The position numbers and the translations under genes are program-made. The notes beneath the pieces are model-generated. The model worked only from the letters and a program-made list of their open reading frames with translations. It was not told the DNA's origin and did no database searches. From NCBI RefSeq assembly GCF_002706795.1, contig NZ_CP017705.1, positions 4,997,501 through 5,061,500 of the forward strand: a DNA stretch of 64,000 nucleotides, given 5' to 3'. Below, one piece after another: positions 9,543 through 19,532 of the stretch. Every line of letters starts with the position of its first letter. Position 1 is the stretch's first letter. This DNA comes from Brevibacillus laterosporus DSM 25. Its GTDB lineage: Bacteria > Bacillota > Bacilli > Brevibacillales > Brevibacillaceae.

Positions 9543-9867
9543 AAGATAGATGTGATAAAATCTTGAAAATACCTGCTCTCCAAATATGTTGATTGAGTAA
9601 GCAGTAGATGAACTTTTATTTTGCAGGTAGTTTTCAACAATTTTTCACTCGGATCCATTCTACCTGTAAGAGAACCACTCCATCCTCCCCCAAGGCATCA
9701 CAATATCAGAATTTTCCCTGATTCCTGCAATAAGAGCATCCCCCTATCACACCAGATGGTATACGAAAGTAAAACAAACTATGCTCTTTTTACACCAGCC
9801 TATATTCAAGTATAATCAATGGTAATACATATCATTGTATAGATAATATTGAGGTGGAATAAGCACA
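9543..9867. other. Intergenic stretch with no supported gene
   Basis: A short open frame here (9621-9815) has no ribosome site and no recognisable protein. The stretch is AT-rich and probably holds the promoter of the SUKH gene (TATAGATAATAT just before its start). Confidence 0.5.
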
Positions 9868-10449
9868 ATGAAGAAACAGATTGAAGAGCTTGAACGGTTG
9901 TTATCTATTAAAGTCGGCGAAGATGTACAAGAAGAATATGACAATTATCTTTCTCTGAAAGGGGCATCCGCAGAAAACCTTCAGGAAATTGAAACGCTCT
10001 TTGATATCAAGCTACCTGAAGATTTTAAAGAATTTTATCGTTATAAGAATGGTAGCGGCTACCACTTTCATATTTTATATCCTGAATATGGTGAAGGCTG
10101 TATAGAACCTTTTTATTTATACTCCCTTGACGAAATGAAAGAAACAAAAGGCTATTTTTGCGATAATGATGAACTCCTTAGCGAATATTATGATGAACAA
10201 GAGATCTCACATCTAGATGCTAGAATTAAGCCTTATCTATTCAACAAGAAATGGTTTCCATTTGCTCAATTAGCGGGCGGCAGTCTGTATCTTATGCTAG
10301 ATTATGATCCAGCCTCAGACGGAAAAACAGGACAGATTATCGCCTATGTTCATGATCCAGATTTTATTTATTATGTTGCTGACAGCTTTACTAATCTAGT
10401 AAAACATTCAAATATAAATTTACAGGATTGGGAAGAGATTGACTATTAA
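9868..10449 (+). CDS. SMI1/KNR4 (SUKH) family protein
   Basis: A 193-residue acidic protein with SUKH features: IETLFDIKLPEDFKEFYRYKNG near the N-terminus, the central FPFAQLAGGSLYLMLDYDP and a C-terminal DSFTNLVKH. SUKH proteins are often immunity proteins against secreted nuclease-type toxins, but single house-keeping members are common. No toxin gene is next to it, so immunity is only a possibility. GAGGTGG lies upstream of ATG 9868. AT-richer than its neighbours. Confidence 0.85.
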   Translation: MKKQIEELERLLSIKVGEDVQEEYDNYLSLKGASAENLQEIETLFDIKLPEDFKEFYRYKNGSGYHFHILYPEYGEGCIEPFYLYSLDEMKETKGYFCDNDELLSEYYDEQEISHLDARIKPYLFNKKWFPFAQLAGGSLYLMLDYDPASDGKTGQIIAYVHDPDFIYYVADSFTNLVKHSNINLQDWEEIDY

Positions 10450-10530
10450 TATTGATTTGCTGTAATGAACAGTTTGTAGTTACGATTTAAATGATCCGAT
10501 TTAAAAACAACTAGCTTAAGGAGCAATAAC

Positions 10531-10935
10531 ATGATTCGTAAATATGTTCATCACATTTGTATCCAAACAAATACATATAAGGAATCGTTACAGTTTTATC
10601 AAGAAGCGTTAGGATTTAAGCTCGTTCAGGAAACACCTCATTTTCACCAACGTGAATTTAATACATGGTTAAGTCTAGATTCCTTTTACATCGAACTTCA
10701 AACTGGGAAAGCTGGTGAATTACTAGATCCTCCTAACACCAATGCCCAAGGACTTGTCCATCTGTGTTTGTGGGTGGAAAATTTGGATGCAGAGCTTCAA
10801 CGAGTGAAGAGTTTAGGCCACCGCGTAAAAATGAAGGATGGACAGGAAATCTATACCGTGGAAAATGGGCGGTTGCTAAAATTACTCGCTCCTGAAGGAA
10901 CGATTATCGAGCTTAGAGATAATCAGAGTGTCTAA
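10531..10935 (+). CDS. VOC family (glyoxalase/dioxygenase fold) protein
   Basis: A 134-residue protein with the two beta-alpha-beta-beta-beta halves of the VOC fold: VHHICIQTNTYKESLQFYQEALGF and LVHLCLWVENLDAELQRVKSLG. Candidate metal ligands are His7/His8, Glu57 (FYIELQ), His76 and the C-terminal Glu in IIELRD, as in glyoxalase I-like proteins. AAGGAGC precedes ATG 10531. The actual substrate is not predictable. Confidence 0.85.
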   Translation: MIRKYVHHICIQTNTYKESLQFYQEALGFKLVQETPHFHQREFNTWLSLDSFYIELQTGKAGELLDPPNTNAQGLVHLCLWVENLDAELQRVKSLGHRVKMKDGQEIYTVENGRLLKLLAPEGTIIELRDNQSV

Positions 10936-10937
10936 AA

Positions 10938-10986
10938 AATAAACAAGAGGCTGTCCTTTCGTGCTGACAAGTCTTGTTTATTTTCT
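10938..10986 (+). terminator. Terminator of the VOC gene
   Basis: Arms AATAAACAAGA and TCTTGTTTATT (11 perfect bases) begin right after the stop codon, followed by TTTTC. Confidence 0.85.
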
Positions 10987-11152
10987 GTAACTATAAGGGG
11001 ATAGCAACAATCTTAACCCTTTCACTAACAAGCCGATAAAACGTATAATATGAATAGATCCATAAATTTACAGTCCTTTTTTAACACAATAACTGTAAAT
11101 CATGGAAGGAAAACAATATGAATAAACCGAGAAGGAAAGGATTGATTTCAAC

Positions 11153-11674
11153 ATGGCTGAATTGATGATTCGACAACTTGGTGATCCTGTGCTACGCAAA
11201 GTATGCAAGCCTATTACCAACATCACAGATCGGGAACAAAAATTATTACAAAATTTAATTGATACACTTTATGCTGATCCTGGTCGAGCAGGTCTGGCAG
11301 CGCCACAAGTGGGCTTCTTAAAGCGAATTGCGATCCTGGACTGTGGTGACGGATTAGTAGAATTACTCAATCCAGAAATTATTTCTCGAACGGGAGAAAC
11401 CTTTGAATATGAAGCATGTCTTTCCTTACCAGGTATGTACGGTGCTGTGAAACGAGCTGAATCTATTGTGGTAAAAACATTAAATCGTCTGGGGGAAGAA
11501 GTAATTATTGAGGCTTCAGGGCATAAAGCACGCTGTATCCAGCATGAAATGGACCACTTGGACGGTGTCTTGTACATTGATCATGTAAAAAATGGGCATC
11601 TTTTTCAAGAGAAAACAAAAAAACCAGTAGACGTGTATCAAATGATTCAGCTTTCGAAGCAAAATGCTTTGTAA
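11153..11674 (+). CDS. def: Peptide deformylase
   Basis: A 173-residue enzyme removing the formyl group from nascent peptides. The three family motifs are present: GLAAPQVG (47-54), EACLSLPG with the metal ligand Cys89, and HEMDHLDG with metal ligands His131 and His135 and catalytic Glu132. Motif 2 has Ala where most deformylases have Gly (EGCLS). ATG 11153 was chosen because motif 1 then lies at the usual distance; the ribosome site (AAGGAAAGGAT) is somewhat far. A DUF2905 gene follows after 45 bases. Confidence 0.95.
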   Translation: MAELMIRQLGDPVLRKVCKPITNITDREQKLLQNLIDTLYADPGRAGLAAPQVGFLKRIAILDCGDGLVELLNPEIISRTGETFEYEACLSLPGMYGAVKRAESIVVKTLNRLGEEVIIEASGHKARCIQHEMDHLDGVLYIDHVKNGHLFQEKTKKPVDVYQMIQLSKQNAL

Positions 11675-11719
11675 ACGGAGATCATCACTGATCGTTATGG
11701 TGGCAGTTAAGGAGTACAT

Positions 11720-11929
11720 ATGGGAAAAACCTTAGTCGTAATCGGTGTCGTCTTGATTGTAGTAGGTTTACTTTGGCAGGTAGGTGGTCGCTTTTTGCAT
11801 CTAGGGCGGTTACCCGGTGACATCGTGGTAGAAAAGGAGAACTTTCGTTTTTATTTTCCTGTCGTTACCTGCATTATTATTAGCGTGGTGCTATCACTTA
11901 TCATGTACGTCATTCGTTTTTTCAAATAA
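11720..11929 (+). CDS. DUF2905 family small membrane protein
   Basis: A 69-residue protein with two membrane segments (1-22 and 47-67) flanking the conserved loop FLHLGRLPGDIVVEKENFRFYFP, which is diagnostic for DUF2905. An AAGGAG site precedes ATG 11720. Function is unknown. It probably shares a transcript with the deformylase. Confidence 0.9.
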   Translation: MGKTLVVIGVVLIVVGLLWQVGGRFLHLGRLPGDIVVEKENFRFYFPVVTCIIISVVLSLIMYVIRFFK

Positions 11930-11943
11930 ATAATGAAAATTTT

Positions 11944-11984
11944 TGGCAAGTTAGCAATGACGTTTGACATTGTATAACTTGCCA
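11944..11984. terminator. Hairpin between convergent DUF2905 and S66 peptidase genes
   Basis: Perfect 10-base arms TGGCAAGTTA and TAACTTGCCA, with inner pairing CAATG/CATTG. It sits between two convergent stop codons and probably serves both. The T tracts are short. Confidence 0.7.
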
Positions 11985-12000
11985 TTTACGTTTTAAGTAC

Positions 12001-12990
12001 TTAATGTCTTAAAATGCGAAGCTCGGTTCCTTGTTCGTTGGCCACGAATTCCGCCATTCCCCCTATTGGAAATGGAAAACAAGGTGTGGTATGCCCGAAG
12101 TCTAAACCAGCAATCACAGGGATATTTTGTAGTTCACGTTTCGTCAGAATCATCTCTTTTAACACATTAGGGGAAATGTTTGATTGTTTTTGAAAGCGAC
12201 CAAAGCAGATCCCTTTCACTTGCCCTCGGTATATAAGAGTGTGGAGTAACGATTGTAAATTACGATCAAATTCTTCAGCAAAACTAAGGTAGTCATCCTC
12301 TAGGAACAAAATGGCATCGTTCAAATCTGGCATAAATGGGGTTCCCTGTAATAAATTTAACGTACATAAATTTCCACCTAATATTTTACCTCTAGCTTCT
12401 CCTGGTTGGATCATGTACACTCCCTCATTTGGTATAAATTCACGATTTTCTTGATCAGCATACCAAGCATCGTCACTCCAAGTCTCTGAGGATTGTATGA
12501 TCATCTCTTTATTTTCCATGAAACATTTCTGGAAGTATTCGACCGTGTATTCCAGACCTTTCTTCATACCCAACGTAGAAAAATGAGGACCTGAATAAGT
12601 GACAAGCCCTGTTCTTACATAAATAGCATTCTGTAGAGCTGTAATATCAGAGTATCCAGATAATAATTTAGGGTTGTTTCTAATCAACTCATAATTCAGA
12701 TAAGGTAGCAGTTGATTAACATTAAAACCCCCAATAGTTGTCAAAATACCTTTCACCTCGGGATCAGTAAACGCCTCATGGATATCTGCTACCCTTGACT
12801 CAATCCTTGATGATGAGAAATGATCCATCTCCTCTGCATGTCTTGAAAACGTAACGCGTAACCCCAGCTTACCTAACACATATAGTGCTTGTTCACGTAT
12901 CTCCTTCGCAATAATCCCTAAACTACGGGAAGGAGATATGACACGAATCATATCCCCCTTTTGTAATTTCTCGGGAAAAATAACCTCCAT
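12001..12990 (-). CDS. S66 family LD-carboxypeptidase / MccF-like serine peptidase
   Basis: A 329-residue cytoplasmic protein with S66 landmarks: GDMIRVISPSRSLG at the N-terminus, the nucleophile elbow LLSGYSDITALQNAI (catalytic Ser), the Glu region GGNLCTLNLLQGTPF, and LDFGHTTPCFPFPIGG with the catalytic His. Members include LdcA (muropeptide recycling) and MccF (microcin C immunity). The total length and the short N-terminus fit either; the sequence does not decide. It is a single gene, convergent with DUF2905. Confidence 0.88.
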   Translation of the reverse strand: MEVIFPEKLQKGDMIRVISPSRSLGIIAKEIREQALYVLGKLGLRVTFSRHAEEMDHFSSSRIESRVADIHEAFTDPEVKGILTTIGGFNVNQLLPYLNYELIRNNPKLLSGYSDITALQNAIYVRTGLVTYSGPHFSTLGMKKGLEYTVEYFQKCFMENKEMIIQSSETWSDDAWYADQENREFIPNEGVYMIQPGEARGKILGGNLCTLNLLQGTPFMPDLNDAILFLEDDYLSFAEEFDRNLQSLLHTLIYRGQVKGICFGRFQKQSNISPNVLKEMILTKRELQNIPVIAGLDFGHTTPCFPFPIGGMAEFVANEQGTELRILRH

Positions 12991-13048
12991 ATGACAATTC
13001 CCCTTTTCTTTTAAGCGTTTCTAATTAGCTACCCTTCGTGAGTTTACC

Positions 13049-14389
13049 TTACCTGTTGCCTTGTTGTTCTAGTTCATCTTGTAACTGATTTAATGATTGG
13101 GCTGATTCAGAAACCTTATAGGTTGAATTCCCAATCATCTCGACATCTTCAATAAATTGTGCCATTTTGGTAGTGGCTCGGTCAATCTCGGTTATGCTTG
13201 TTTGCATGGAAATTACGATTTGATTGAGTGCTACTTCTGTTTGATCTGACTCTTCTTGTCCCTTGTTTACTAGGAGTTGAATGTGGCGGATGGAGGAAAC
13301 GACTTCTTGCATAAATTGACTCGATTGGGCAATAAGGGAAGAAACATCTTGAACGGATTGTCTAGTTTGTTCGGACAGCTTACGTACTTCTTGAGAGACG
13401 ACGGAAAATCCACGTCCATGCTCTCCAGCTCTAGCAGCTTCAATAGCGGAATTAAGCGCAAGGAGATTCGTCTGTTCTGCAATTTGTTGTACAAGATTTA
13501 CAATTTTTTGAATCTCATTTGAAGAGTGACTCAGCTTTTCAATCAACCCTTCCATATCATTCATACCATTACTAATATCTCGAATACGTGACTCCAGTTC
13601 TTTCATTCGTTGCTGTCCTTCACTCGCTAACTGAAGGGTCTCTTTGGATTTGTCCGCACTATGCTGGACAGCAATATTCATATCTTGACCGCTAGAAATC
13701 AACTGTTCCACCGAAGAAGTGGTTTGCTGGCTTAATGATGCAAGCATAAAGCTAATATCCGCCATTTTCGTTTGGATTTGCTCACGTCCTCGATATTCTT
13801 GCTCACGTCGCATATTTTCTTTCTCATAAGATTCAAGTACTACTTGTTGTTCAAAGTTAAACATTTTAGAAACAACAATGCTTGCTTCTAATAATTGCTT
13901 CGAATCTAGAATTTGATCAAAAATAATTCTCAATACATGCTCCTGAACATTTTGAAATGCTGCGATATACCATTTCGGCTCCAATCCAATGCGTACATGA
14001 ACCTCTGCTACTTTAAAGCGTTTTCGTAAAAATCCGTCGTTTATATGTCCATCAAACATATCCATCAGATGTAACTCTAGACTCTTTGCCAGTCGCTCTA
14101 CTGTACTGTGCTTGGTCAAAATTTGTTTTAGGTGAGGGACACTAAGAATTGTTTTGTAAAAGGTTTTGGCAATATCATGAATATGCGTCGCTATAATTGG
14201 CTGTAATGCTTTAGCTATTTTTAAATCCTCTTGACTCAGACGAATCATTTTCATTTGGGTTTCAATTTCTGAATGCTTTATATTCATGCTGACTTGGCTA
14301 CTTGCAATCTGTTCTTTAAACATTTTTGTTTGCGAAGATTCTTCTGACTTTGTTCGAAACCAACTCGAAAATAAAAAGCTTTTTCCCAT
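13049..14389 (-). CDS. hemAT: Globin-coupled methyl-accepting sensor (HemAT type)
   Basis: A 446-residue soluble chemotaxis receptor. Residues about 45-195 are a protoglobin domain, with proximal His131 in [19 protein letters not shown]. The C-half is a coiled-coil signalling domain with the conserved hairpin [20 protein letters not shown]. There is no membrane segment and no HAMP. In B. subtilis HemAT (432 residues) binds O2 through haem and signals to CheA. It is a single gene preceded by a long AT-rich region. Confidence 0.93.
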   Translation of the reverse strand: MGKSFLFSSWFRTKSEESSQTKMFKEQIASSQVSMNIKHSEIETQMKMIRLSQEDLKIAKALQPIIATHIHDIAKTFYKTILSVPHLKQILTKHSTVERLAKSLELHLMDMFDGHINDGFLRKRFKVAEVHVRIGLEPKWYIAAFQNVQEHVLRIIFDQILDSKQLLEASIVVSKMFNFEQQVVLESYEKENMRREQEYRGREQIQTKMADISFMLASLSQQTTSSVEQLISSGQDMNIAVQHSADKSKETLQLASEGQQRMKELESRIRDISNGMNDMEGLIEKLSHSSNEIQKIVNLVQQIAEQTNLLALNSAIEAARAGEHGRGFSVVSQEVRKLSEQTRQSVQDVSSLIAQSSQFMQEVVSSIRHIQLLVNKGQEESDQTEVALNQIVISMQTSITEIDRATTKMAQFIEDVEMIGNSTYKVSESAQSLNQLQDELEQQGNR

Positions 14390-14848
14390 ATTTTTCTATC
14401 AACTTTGTTAATATATTTTGGATAAATAAATCAAATATTCACAAGCCATCACAATTATACAAACCTTATACATCATTGTAAATCATTGACCTGATACTAT
14501 TCGTTAAAAGCATGTGAATTATTTTGATAGAAAATGTTTATTGTTTTTTCAAATAAAAAATCCCTATAGTTTCCTATAGAAGTTTTATGTTATGAAAGGT
14601 GTATATTCTATTTTATACCATTATAGCCAGTAGGAATTCCTACCATTTCCGCCACTTGGCTAATGGAATACACAGTTACTCACTCTCTTTCTCTAGTAGC
14701 TTTACTGCTACATGCTGTTTTCATCTTGTCCAAGAAAAAAAGGTAACCAAACAAAATATTCAAAATATGATATGATGAACTCTGTCCTGTATTTTATAGA
14801 ACATTACAATAATATAACATATCTTTTTATGAAAGGTAGTTGGATTAG
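14390..14848. other. Divergent AT-rich intergenic region with a nested palindrome
   Basis: It separates hemAT and the PPOX gene, which are divergent. It holds the perfect 14-base palindrome GTAGGAATTCCTAC (14630-14643) nested in longer, weaker arms (TAGCCAG and CTTGGCTA). The palindrome could be an operator. I see no gene here. Confidence 0.5.
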
Positions 14849-15469
14849 ATGAAGCCCTTTCAACACACTATCCAATCTGAAGAAGAACTGCTTACACTGA
14901 CTGGTACACCAAGCCCTCTAGCCAGTAACAAGGTTATTCCATTCTTAGATGCGCATTGTCGCTCCTTCTTAGCGAAGGCACCTTTTTTAGTCTTATCTAC
15001 AAGCAACAAAGAAGGCCTTTGTGACGCATCTCCTCGTGGAGACCAACCGGGATTTGTTCATGTACTAGATGACCATCATCTTCTCATACCTGAACGCCCT
15101 GGTAACCGTCGAGTCGACTCTCTACGAAATATTATATCCAATCCATATGTAGGTTTACTTTTCATCATTCCAGGACTTGAAGAGACATTACGTATTAACG
15201 GAAAAGCACGGGTCATTGCAGATCAAGAGCTTCTCGAACCAATGCAAGTGCAAGGCCGCGTGCCTCAGCTGGGAATTGCTGTAGAAGTGAACGAATGTTT
15301 TGTACATTGCGCTAAAGCCTTTAAACGTTCTGGCCTCTGGCAACCAACTAGCTGGCTCCCAAAGGAAAGCCTTCCCAAGCCAGCAGTAATGTTGGCCGAG
15401 CATGCTAAATTTTCCGCGGAGGATGTAGCAAACCTATTACATGATAGCTACACCAAGCGTTTATATTAA
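14849..15469 (+). CDS. PPOX-class flavoprotein (pyridoxamine 5'-phosphate oxidase family)
   Basis: A 206-residue protein with the split-barrel flavin fold: FLVLSTSNKEGLCDASPRGD, LLIPERPGNRRVDSLRNII, NPYVGLLFIIPG and LRINGKARV. These match the subgroup annotated as MSMEG_1061-type FMN-dependent PPOX proteins. The substrate is unknown; it is not PdxH. AAAGGTAG lies upstream of ATG 14849. It is followed by a strong hairpin. Confidence 0.87.
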   Translation: MKPFQHTIQSEEELLTLTGTPSPLASNKVIPFLDAHCRSFLAKAPFLVLSTSNKEGLCDASPRGDQPGFVHVLDDHHLLIPERPGNRRVDSLRNIISNPYVGLLFIIPGLEETLRINGKARVIADQELLEPMQVQGRVPQLGIAVEVNECFVHCAKAFKRSGLWQPTSWLPKESLPKPAVMLAEHAKFSAEDVANLLHDSYTKRLY

Positions 15470-15525
15470 ATCATGATTTCAGGTAAAAAGAGCCCTAGTT
15501 CTTTCTAAAATCCTTTCATAATGTA

Positions 15526-15559
15526 ATAGGGCTGCCGGAATTGTATCCGACAGCCCTAT
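15526..15559. terminator. Strong hairpin between convergent genes
   Basis: Arms ATAGGGCTG(C)CGGA and TCCG(A)CAGCCCTAT. It lies after the PPOX gene and after the end of the convergent small gene. There is no long T run directly behind it. Confidence 0.65.
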
Positions 15560-15636
15560 GGGAGGCTTACTTTTTCACTTTTCTGTAATACATTGTCCAA
15601 TTCACATGCACTTTCGGTATTCCAATGTCCCTGCTA

Positions 15637-15867
15637 CTATTGCTTCTGTTTTTTCTTAGCTTTCATTTGCAATTTTTGTGTAACATCTTTATAGGTGGCA
15701 TCATCCATTTTTTTCAATAATTTATGATGTTCACTTACGTCTTGGATACTTGCCTCAACGGTTTGTGTGCGAAGATCTTTCCGTACCAAAACCGTAGAGA
15801 ACCAGAAGCCGATCATAGCCATCGATAATAAAACAGGTCCAGTAAAATATGAAATTTCATAAGACAT
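15637..15867 (-). CDS. Small single-pass membrane protein of unknown function
   Basis: 76 residues from ATG 15865-15867, chosen because GGAAGGAGA lies 7 bases upstream; a start six codons earlier would put that site inside the gene. One N-terminal membrane segment (about 8-28, GPVLLSMAMIGFWFSTVLV) is followed by a charged tail ending KAKKKQKQ. I recognise no family. It is transcribed alone. Confidence 0.65.
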   Translation of the reverse strand: MSYEISYFTGPVLLSMAMIGFWFSTVLVRKDLRTQTVEASIQDVSEHHKLLKKMDDATYKDVTQKLQMKAKKKQKQ

Positions 15868-16035
15868 GCTCTTCTCTCCTTCCATGGTTTTGTAATCTCT
15901 TCCTCGCTGTTTTTTATTCTACTAGAAAAATAAAGAAATAATATGGAAAACTAATAGAAAAATCATCACAATTTCATTATATTCTGCTGTACGTATAAAG
16001 TTCTTCTAATACCTAGTAAGCAGCTATTCTTTACT

Positions 16036-16091
16036 CGAAAAAAGGTAGCTCACCCAGTTACATTATTTTGTTTACTGGTTAACTCAGCTAT
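16036..16091 (-). terminator. Terminator at the end of the YtvI-like gene
   Basis: Imperfect arms around TAGCTGAGTTAACC and AACTGGGTGAGCTA, followed on the minus strand by TTTTTTC. The first arm overlaps the stop codon of the upstream gene. Confidence 0.55.
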
Positions 16092-17182
16092 AGCTTAAAA
16101 TCTATTTGGAGCAAACCAGACTCTCTCATTGCCTTATAAGTGATCACTAATAAAGGACCTACGAGTAAACCCACCCCACCAAATAGCTGAATACCAATAA
16201 ATAGAGAGGCTAAGGTAGCAATAGGAGACAAGCCCATATGTTTGCCCATCACTTTAGGTTCGACTGTTCGTCGGATAATTAACAGGACGATCCCTAGAAG
16301 TAACAGCTTGGTTCCCATGACAGAATCACCGGTAACATAATGGAAAATCGACCATGGCGCCATAATCACAATAGAACCTATTATCGGAATTACGTCAATA
16401 ATCCAGATGACAAGCGCCATAAACAACGCTATTTTTGGCTGAATAATGAGCAATCCAGCCAACGTAACAGCAAAAATAACTAAGCTTACCAAGAATTGTG
16501 CTTTAAAAAAGCCAGTAAAAAATGACGCTATTTTATGAAAAATAAATTTGACCCTTTGTTCGGTTTGCTCCGTTAATTTTGCATAAAACGAAGCTTTGAG
16601 CTTATCTAAATCAGCCATGATAAAGAATAGGGCGATTAAATAAACAAGAAAATTAACGAAAAAAGCAGGTACTTTTGTTACAATATATTTAATTGTATCT
16701 GCATTAACATAGGATAACAGCCCTGATTTTATTGTCCCTACTAATACACTAATCTGTTTGGTGACCTCTTCAACTAATGCATTTGGTAGACCTACGGAAA
16801 AAGCGCAAATTTGATCCAGCACCTCTTGCCAAAGCGAGGAACCCAGATCAATATAATGCGGAATATTCTCAACTACCTGCAAGAATTGTGTGGTCGCTTT
16901 TGTTATCATAAGGTATCCACTTAAAGCGATAACTAGAACAAAGAAAAAAAATACAATCAACACAGAGGGATTCCGCCTCAGCTTGAATCGCTCTTGCATA
17001 AGACCAACCAAGGGTTCTAATACGATCGCCGTCAGCAAGGCAAGTAACAAAGGAGTGGACACTGGAATAATAAAAAGAAGGAAAAGAACAGTAAGTAAGA
17101 TGCTCCCCCATTTTATTATTCTCTTTTTATTTATGAAGTTCATAGGTAGTATGAAAGGCTCCTCTCTTCTCTCTATTCCCAT
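16088..17182 (-). CDS. ytvI: AI-2E transporter family protein, YtvI-like (sporulation membrane protein)
   Basis: A 364-residue protein with about eight membrane segments. The C-terminal block RRTVEPKVMGKHMGLSPIAT, then GVGLLVGPLLVI, is characteristic of the AI-2E/PerM family. Length and the N-terminal pattern fit YtvI, a membrane protein of the sporulation regulon in Bacilli. The first ATG (17182) lacks a good ribosome site; Met14 is an alternative with AGAGAGGAG about 15 bases upstream. Transport activity is inferred from the family only. Confidence 0.75.
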   Translation of the reverse strand: MGIERREEPFILPMNFINKKRIIKWGSILLTVLFLLFIIPVSTPLLLALLTAIVLEPLVGLMQERFKLRRNPSVLIVFFFFVLVIALSGYLMITKATTQFLQVVENIPHYIDLGSSLWQEVLDQICAFSVGLPNALVEEVTKQISVLVGTIKSGLLSYVNADTIKYIVTKVPAFFVNFLVYLIALFFIMADLDKLKASFYAKLTEQTEQRVKFIFHKIASFFTGFFKAQFLVSLVIFAVTLAGLLIIQPKIALFMALVIWIIDVIPIIGSIVIMAPWSIFHYVTGDSVMGTKLLLLGIVLLIIRRTVEPKVMGKHMGLSPIATLASLFIGIQLFGGVGLLVGPLLVITYKAMRESGLLQIDFKL

Positions 17183-17334
17183 TTTAACAATAGGAAATCT
17201 ATCCTTTTATCTACTTGTATGGTAACATACCTGCTTATAAGTTTATAGAGCTATACCTTAAGACACGCTTAATTTATGCTAAAATTTTCCTTAAATAATA
17301 CGTTTAGATCTGTTTTAGGAGGAAGAACAACATG

Positions 17335-17358
17335 AAAAAAGACGCTATACCAGCGTCA
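17335..17358 (-). terminator. Terminator of hmoA
   Basis: Short hairpin GACGCT/AGCGTC followed on the minus strand by TTTTTTC, 20 bases after the hmoA stop. Confidence 0.75.
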
Positions 17359-17378
17359 TTTTTACAGCATTTCTCTCA

Positions 17379-17708
17379 TTATGACTGTACGATAGCAGAT
17401 TTACTAGACTTTACATCATACACGCCATGGGTTGAACTTACGATATGATCTGGCTTTGGTTTGCCACGGCTTTGTCGGTGACCTTCCAGATGCGCTTCAC
17501 TTGTCTCCCATCTTTTCCAGGCTTCTTCTGATTCCCAACGAATTAACACAATGACTTCTTCATCATGGCCTTTACGAGTGCGTTTTACTAACACGCTCAA
17601 ATCGATAAAGCCCTCAATCTTCTCAATGTCGCCTTCACCAGTAAAATGCTTAACGACCAAGTCTGAGGTACCTTCTTTTACGATAATCGTTTTTGTTTGG
17701 ATGAACAT
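17379..17708 (-). CDS. hmoA: HmoA-type haem-degrading monooxygenase (ABM/IsdG fold)
   Basis: A 109-residue protein with the antibiotic-biosynthesis-monooxygenase fold. Key segments are IEGFIDLSVL, EVIVLIRWESEEAWKRWETS and EAHLEGHRQSRGKPKPDH, with the conserved His in HLEGH. I recognise it as close to B. subtilis HmoA (YetG), which opens haem to release iron. GGGAGTG precedes ATG 17708. A near-consensus Fur box lies 80 bases upstream, which fits iron-repressed expression. Confidence 0.88.
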   Translation of the reverse strand: MFIQTKTIIVKEGTSDLVVKHFTGEGDIEKIEGFIDLSVLVKRTRKGHDEEVIVLIRWESEEAWKRWETSEAHLEGHRQSRGKPKPDHIVSSTHGVYDVKSSKSAIVQS

Positions 17709-17787
17709 GAACTTACACTCCCTTTATATGTATCGTTCGTAACAACCATTACTTGCTATTCAGTATCATTCTTTCTTCATTTTAGTT

Positions 17788-17806
17788 GATAAAGATTATC
17801 ATAGTC
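17788..17806 (-). promoter_or_regulatory. Fur box upstream of hmoA
   Basis: GATAAAGATTATCATAGTC matches the 19-base Fur consensus GATAATGATTATCATTATC at 16 of 19 positions. It lies about 80 bases before the hmoA start, in its probable promoter. Confidence 0.8.
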
Positions 17807-17973
17807 AATTGTTGAATCATGCAAATTGTAAATCAAGCATATATGGTCCAGATTCTTACCGAACCATATATGCTACACGTACACAAGCTAACGTTTACCA
17901 ATTACGTTTTTTAGATACTTCCGATGCTCTAGTAAAGCTTGATACTGGTTCTCTCTGAAACATTCCTCCCGAC

Positions 17974-18015
17974 AAAAAAACCGTCCTCTCCAAGCTGGAT
18001 AAAGAACGGCTTTTT
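17974..18015 (-). terminator. Terminator of glyQS
   Basis: On the minus strand the arms AAAAAGCCGTTCT and AGAGGACGGTTTTTTT form a stem ending in seven T, about 100 bases after the glyQS stop. Confidence 0.75.
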
Positions 18016-18116
18016 GTAACACCAAAATATTTGATGAAAGAATTATTATATTTACGAAATAGGATCAAACCAGTAAGGCAATTTATCGTGCTATGCTTGT
18101 AGCAAATTGTACATGC

Positions 18117-19499
18117 TTAAAAAGAAATTTTAGCTTCAATGAAGGCTTTCAAATCTGCAATCGCTACACGTGTTTGTTCCATTGTATCACGATCACGTAC
18201 CGTTACCATGCCATCCTGCTCGGACTCAAAATCGTACGTAATGCAAAGCGGTGTTCCGATCTCATCATGACGGCGATAACGTTTACCAATAGAACCGGAT
18301 TCATCATAATCTACCACAAAATCCTTGGACAAGTCCGCAAACACTTTCATAGCTGATTCAGACAGCTTTTTGGATAATGGGAAAATAGCTGCTTTATAAG
18401 GTGCTAGCGCTGGGTGGAAACGTAAAACGGTACGGCTATCTCCACCTTCAAGCTCCTGCTCCTCATACGCATCGATCAAGAATGATAGCGTTACACGATC
18501 TGCACCAAGAGATGGCTCGATGCAATAAGGTACATAACGTTCATTTGTCTCAGGATCAAGGTAGGAGAAATCTTCCCCAGAATGCTCCATATGCTGCTTC
18601 AGATCGAAATCCGTGCGGTTTGCAATACCCCAAAGCTCTCCCCAACCAAACGGGAATTTATATTCAATATCGCTAGTGCCTTTGCTGTAATGGGATAATT
18701 CATCGTCATTATGATCACGAAGGCGAACGTTCTCTTCTTTTACTCCCAATGTCAACAACCATTGGAAGCAGTAGTTGCGCCAGAACTCGAACCATTTCAT
18801 ATCCTCGCCAGGTTGGCAGAAGAATTCAAGCTCCATCTGTTCGAATTCACGTGTACGGAACGTAAAGTTACCTGGTGTGATCTCATTACGGAAGCTTTTG
18901 CCGATCTGTCCAATACCAAATGGCATCTTCTTACGCATAGTACGTTGGACATTTTTAAAGTTTACAAAGATACCTTGTGCCGTTTCTGGACGTAGAAAGA
19001 TTTCATTCGTACTAGATTCCGTTACACCTTGGAATGTTTTAAACATCAGGTTGAACTGACGGATATCTGTGAAATCCTGGCTACCACAATCTGGGCACAC
19101 AATGCTGTGTTCTGAAATAAGCTCTTGCATTTTTTCAAAAGGTAGACCATCAACAACTAGCTCGATGTTCTTTTCTGCGAGTTTATCTTCAATCAGTTTA
19201 TCTGCTCGATGACGTGCCTTACATTTTTTACAATCGATCATTGGGTCGTTGAAATTGCCCACATGACCAGATGCAACCCATGTTTTCGGATTCATCAGGA
19301 TCGCCGCGTCAATTCCAACATTGTACGGAGATTCTTGAATGAATTTTTTCCACCAAGCCTTTTTAATGTTGTTCTTTAACTCGATACCAAGCGGACCGTA
19401 ATCCCACGTATTAGCAAGACCCCCATAAATTTCAGATCCTGGAAATACAAATCCTCTGTGTTTGGCAAGAGCGACGATTTTGTCCATGGTTACACTCAT
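18117..19499 (-). CDS. glyQS: Glycyl-tRNA synthetase, dimeric type
   Basis: A 460-residue class II synthetase of the alpha2 type. Seen: [20 protein letters not shown] at the N-terminus, the [12 protein letters not shown] and CPDCGSQDF zinc-like cysteines in the insertion, motif 2 ([19 protein letters not shown]) and the motif 3 region ([14 protein letters not shown]). It charges tRNA-Gly. The leader has a terminator-like hairpin but I found no T-box consensus. Confidence 0.97.
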   Translation of the reverse strand: MSVTMDKIVALAKHRGFVFPGSEIYGGLANTWDYGPLGIELKNNIKKAWWKKFIQESPYNVGIDAAILMNPKTWVASGHVGNFNDPMIDCKKCKARHRADKLIEDKLAEKNIELVVDGLPFEKMQELISEHSIVCPDCGSQDFTDIRQFNLMFKTFQGVTESSTNEIFLRPETAQGIFVNFKNVQRTMRKKMPFGIGQIGKSFRNEITPGNFTFRTREFEQMELEFFCQPGEDMKWFEFWRNYCFQWLLTLGVKEENVRLRDHNDDELSHYSKGTSDIEYKFPFGWGELWGIANRTDFDLKQHMEHSGEDFSYLDPETNERYVPYCIEPSLGADRVTLSFLIDAYEEQELEGGDSRTVLRFHPALAPYKAAIFPLSKKLSESAMKVFADLSKDFVVDYDESGSIGKRYRRHDEIGTPLCITYDFESEQDGMVTVRDRDTMEQTRVAIADLKAFIEAKISF

Positions 19500-19532
19500 T
19501 CTCTAAAACTCCTTTTTATCCAAATAAGTATT

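Noticed and set aside
9621-9815. 64-codon frame after the FAD oxidoreductase
   Set aside because: No ribosome site, no recognisable protein.
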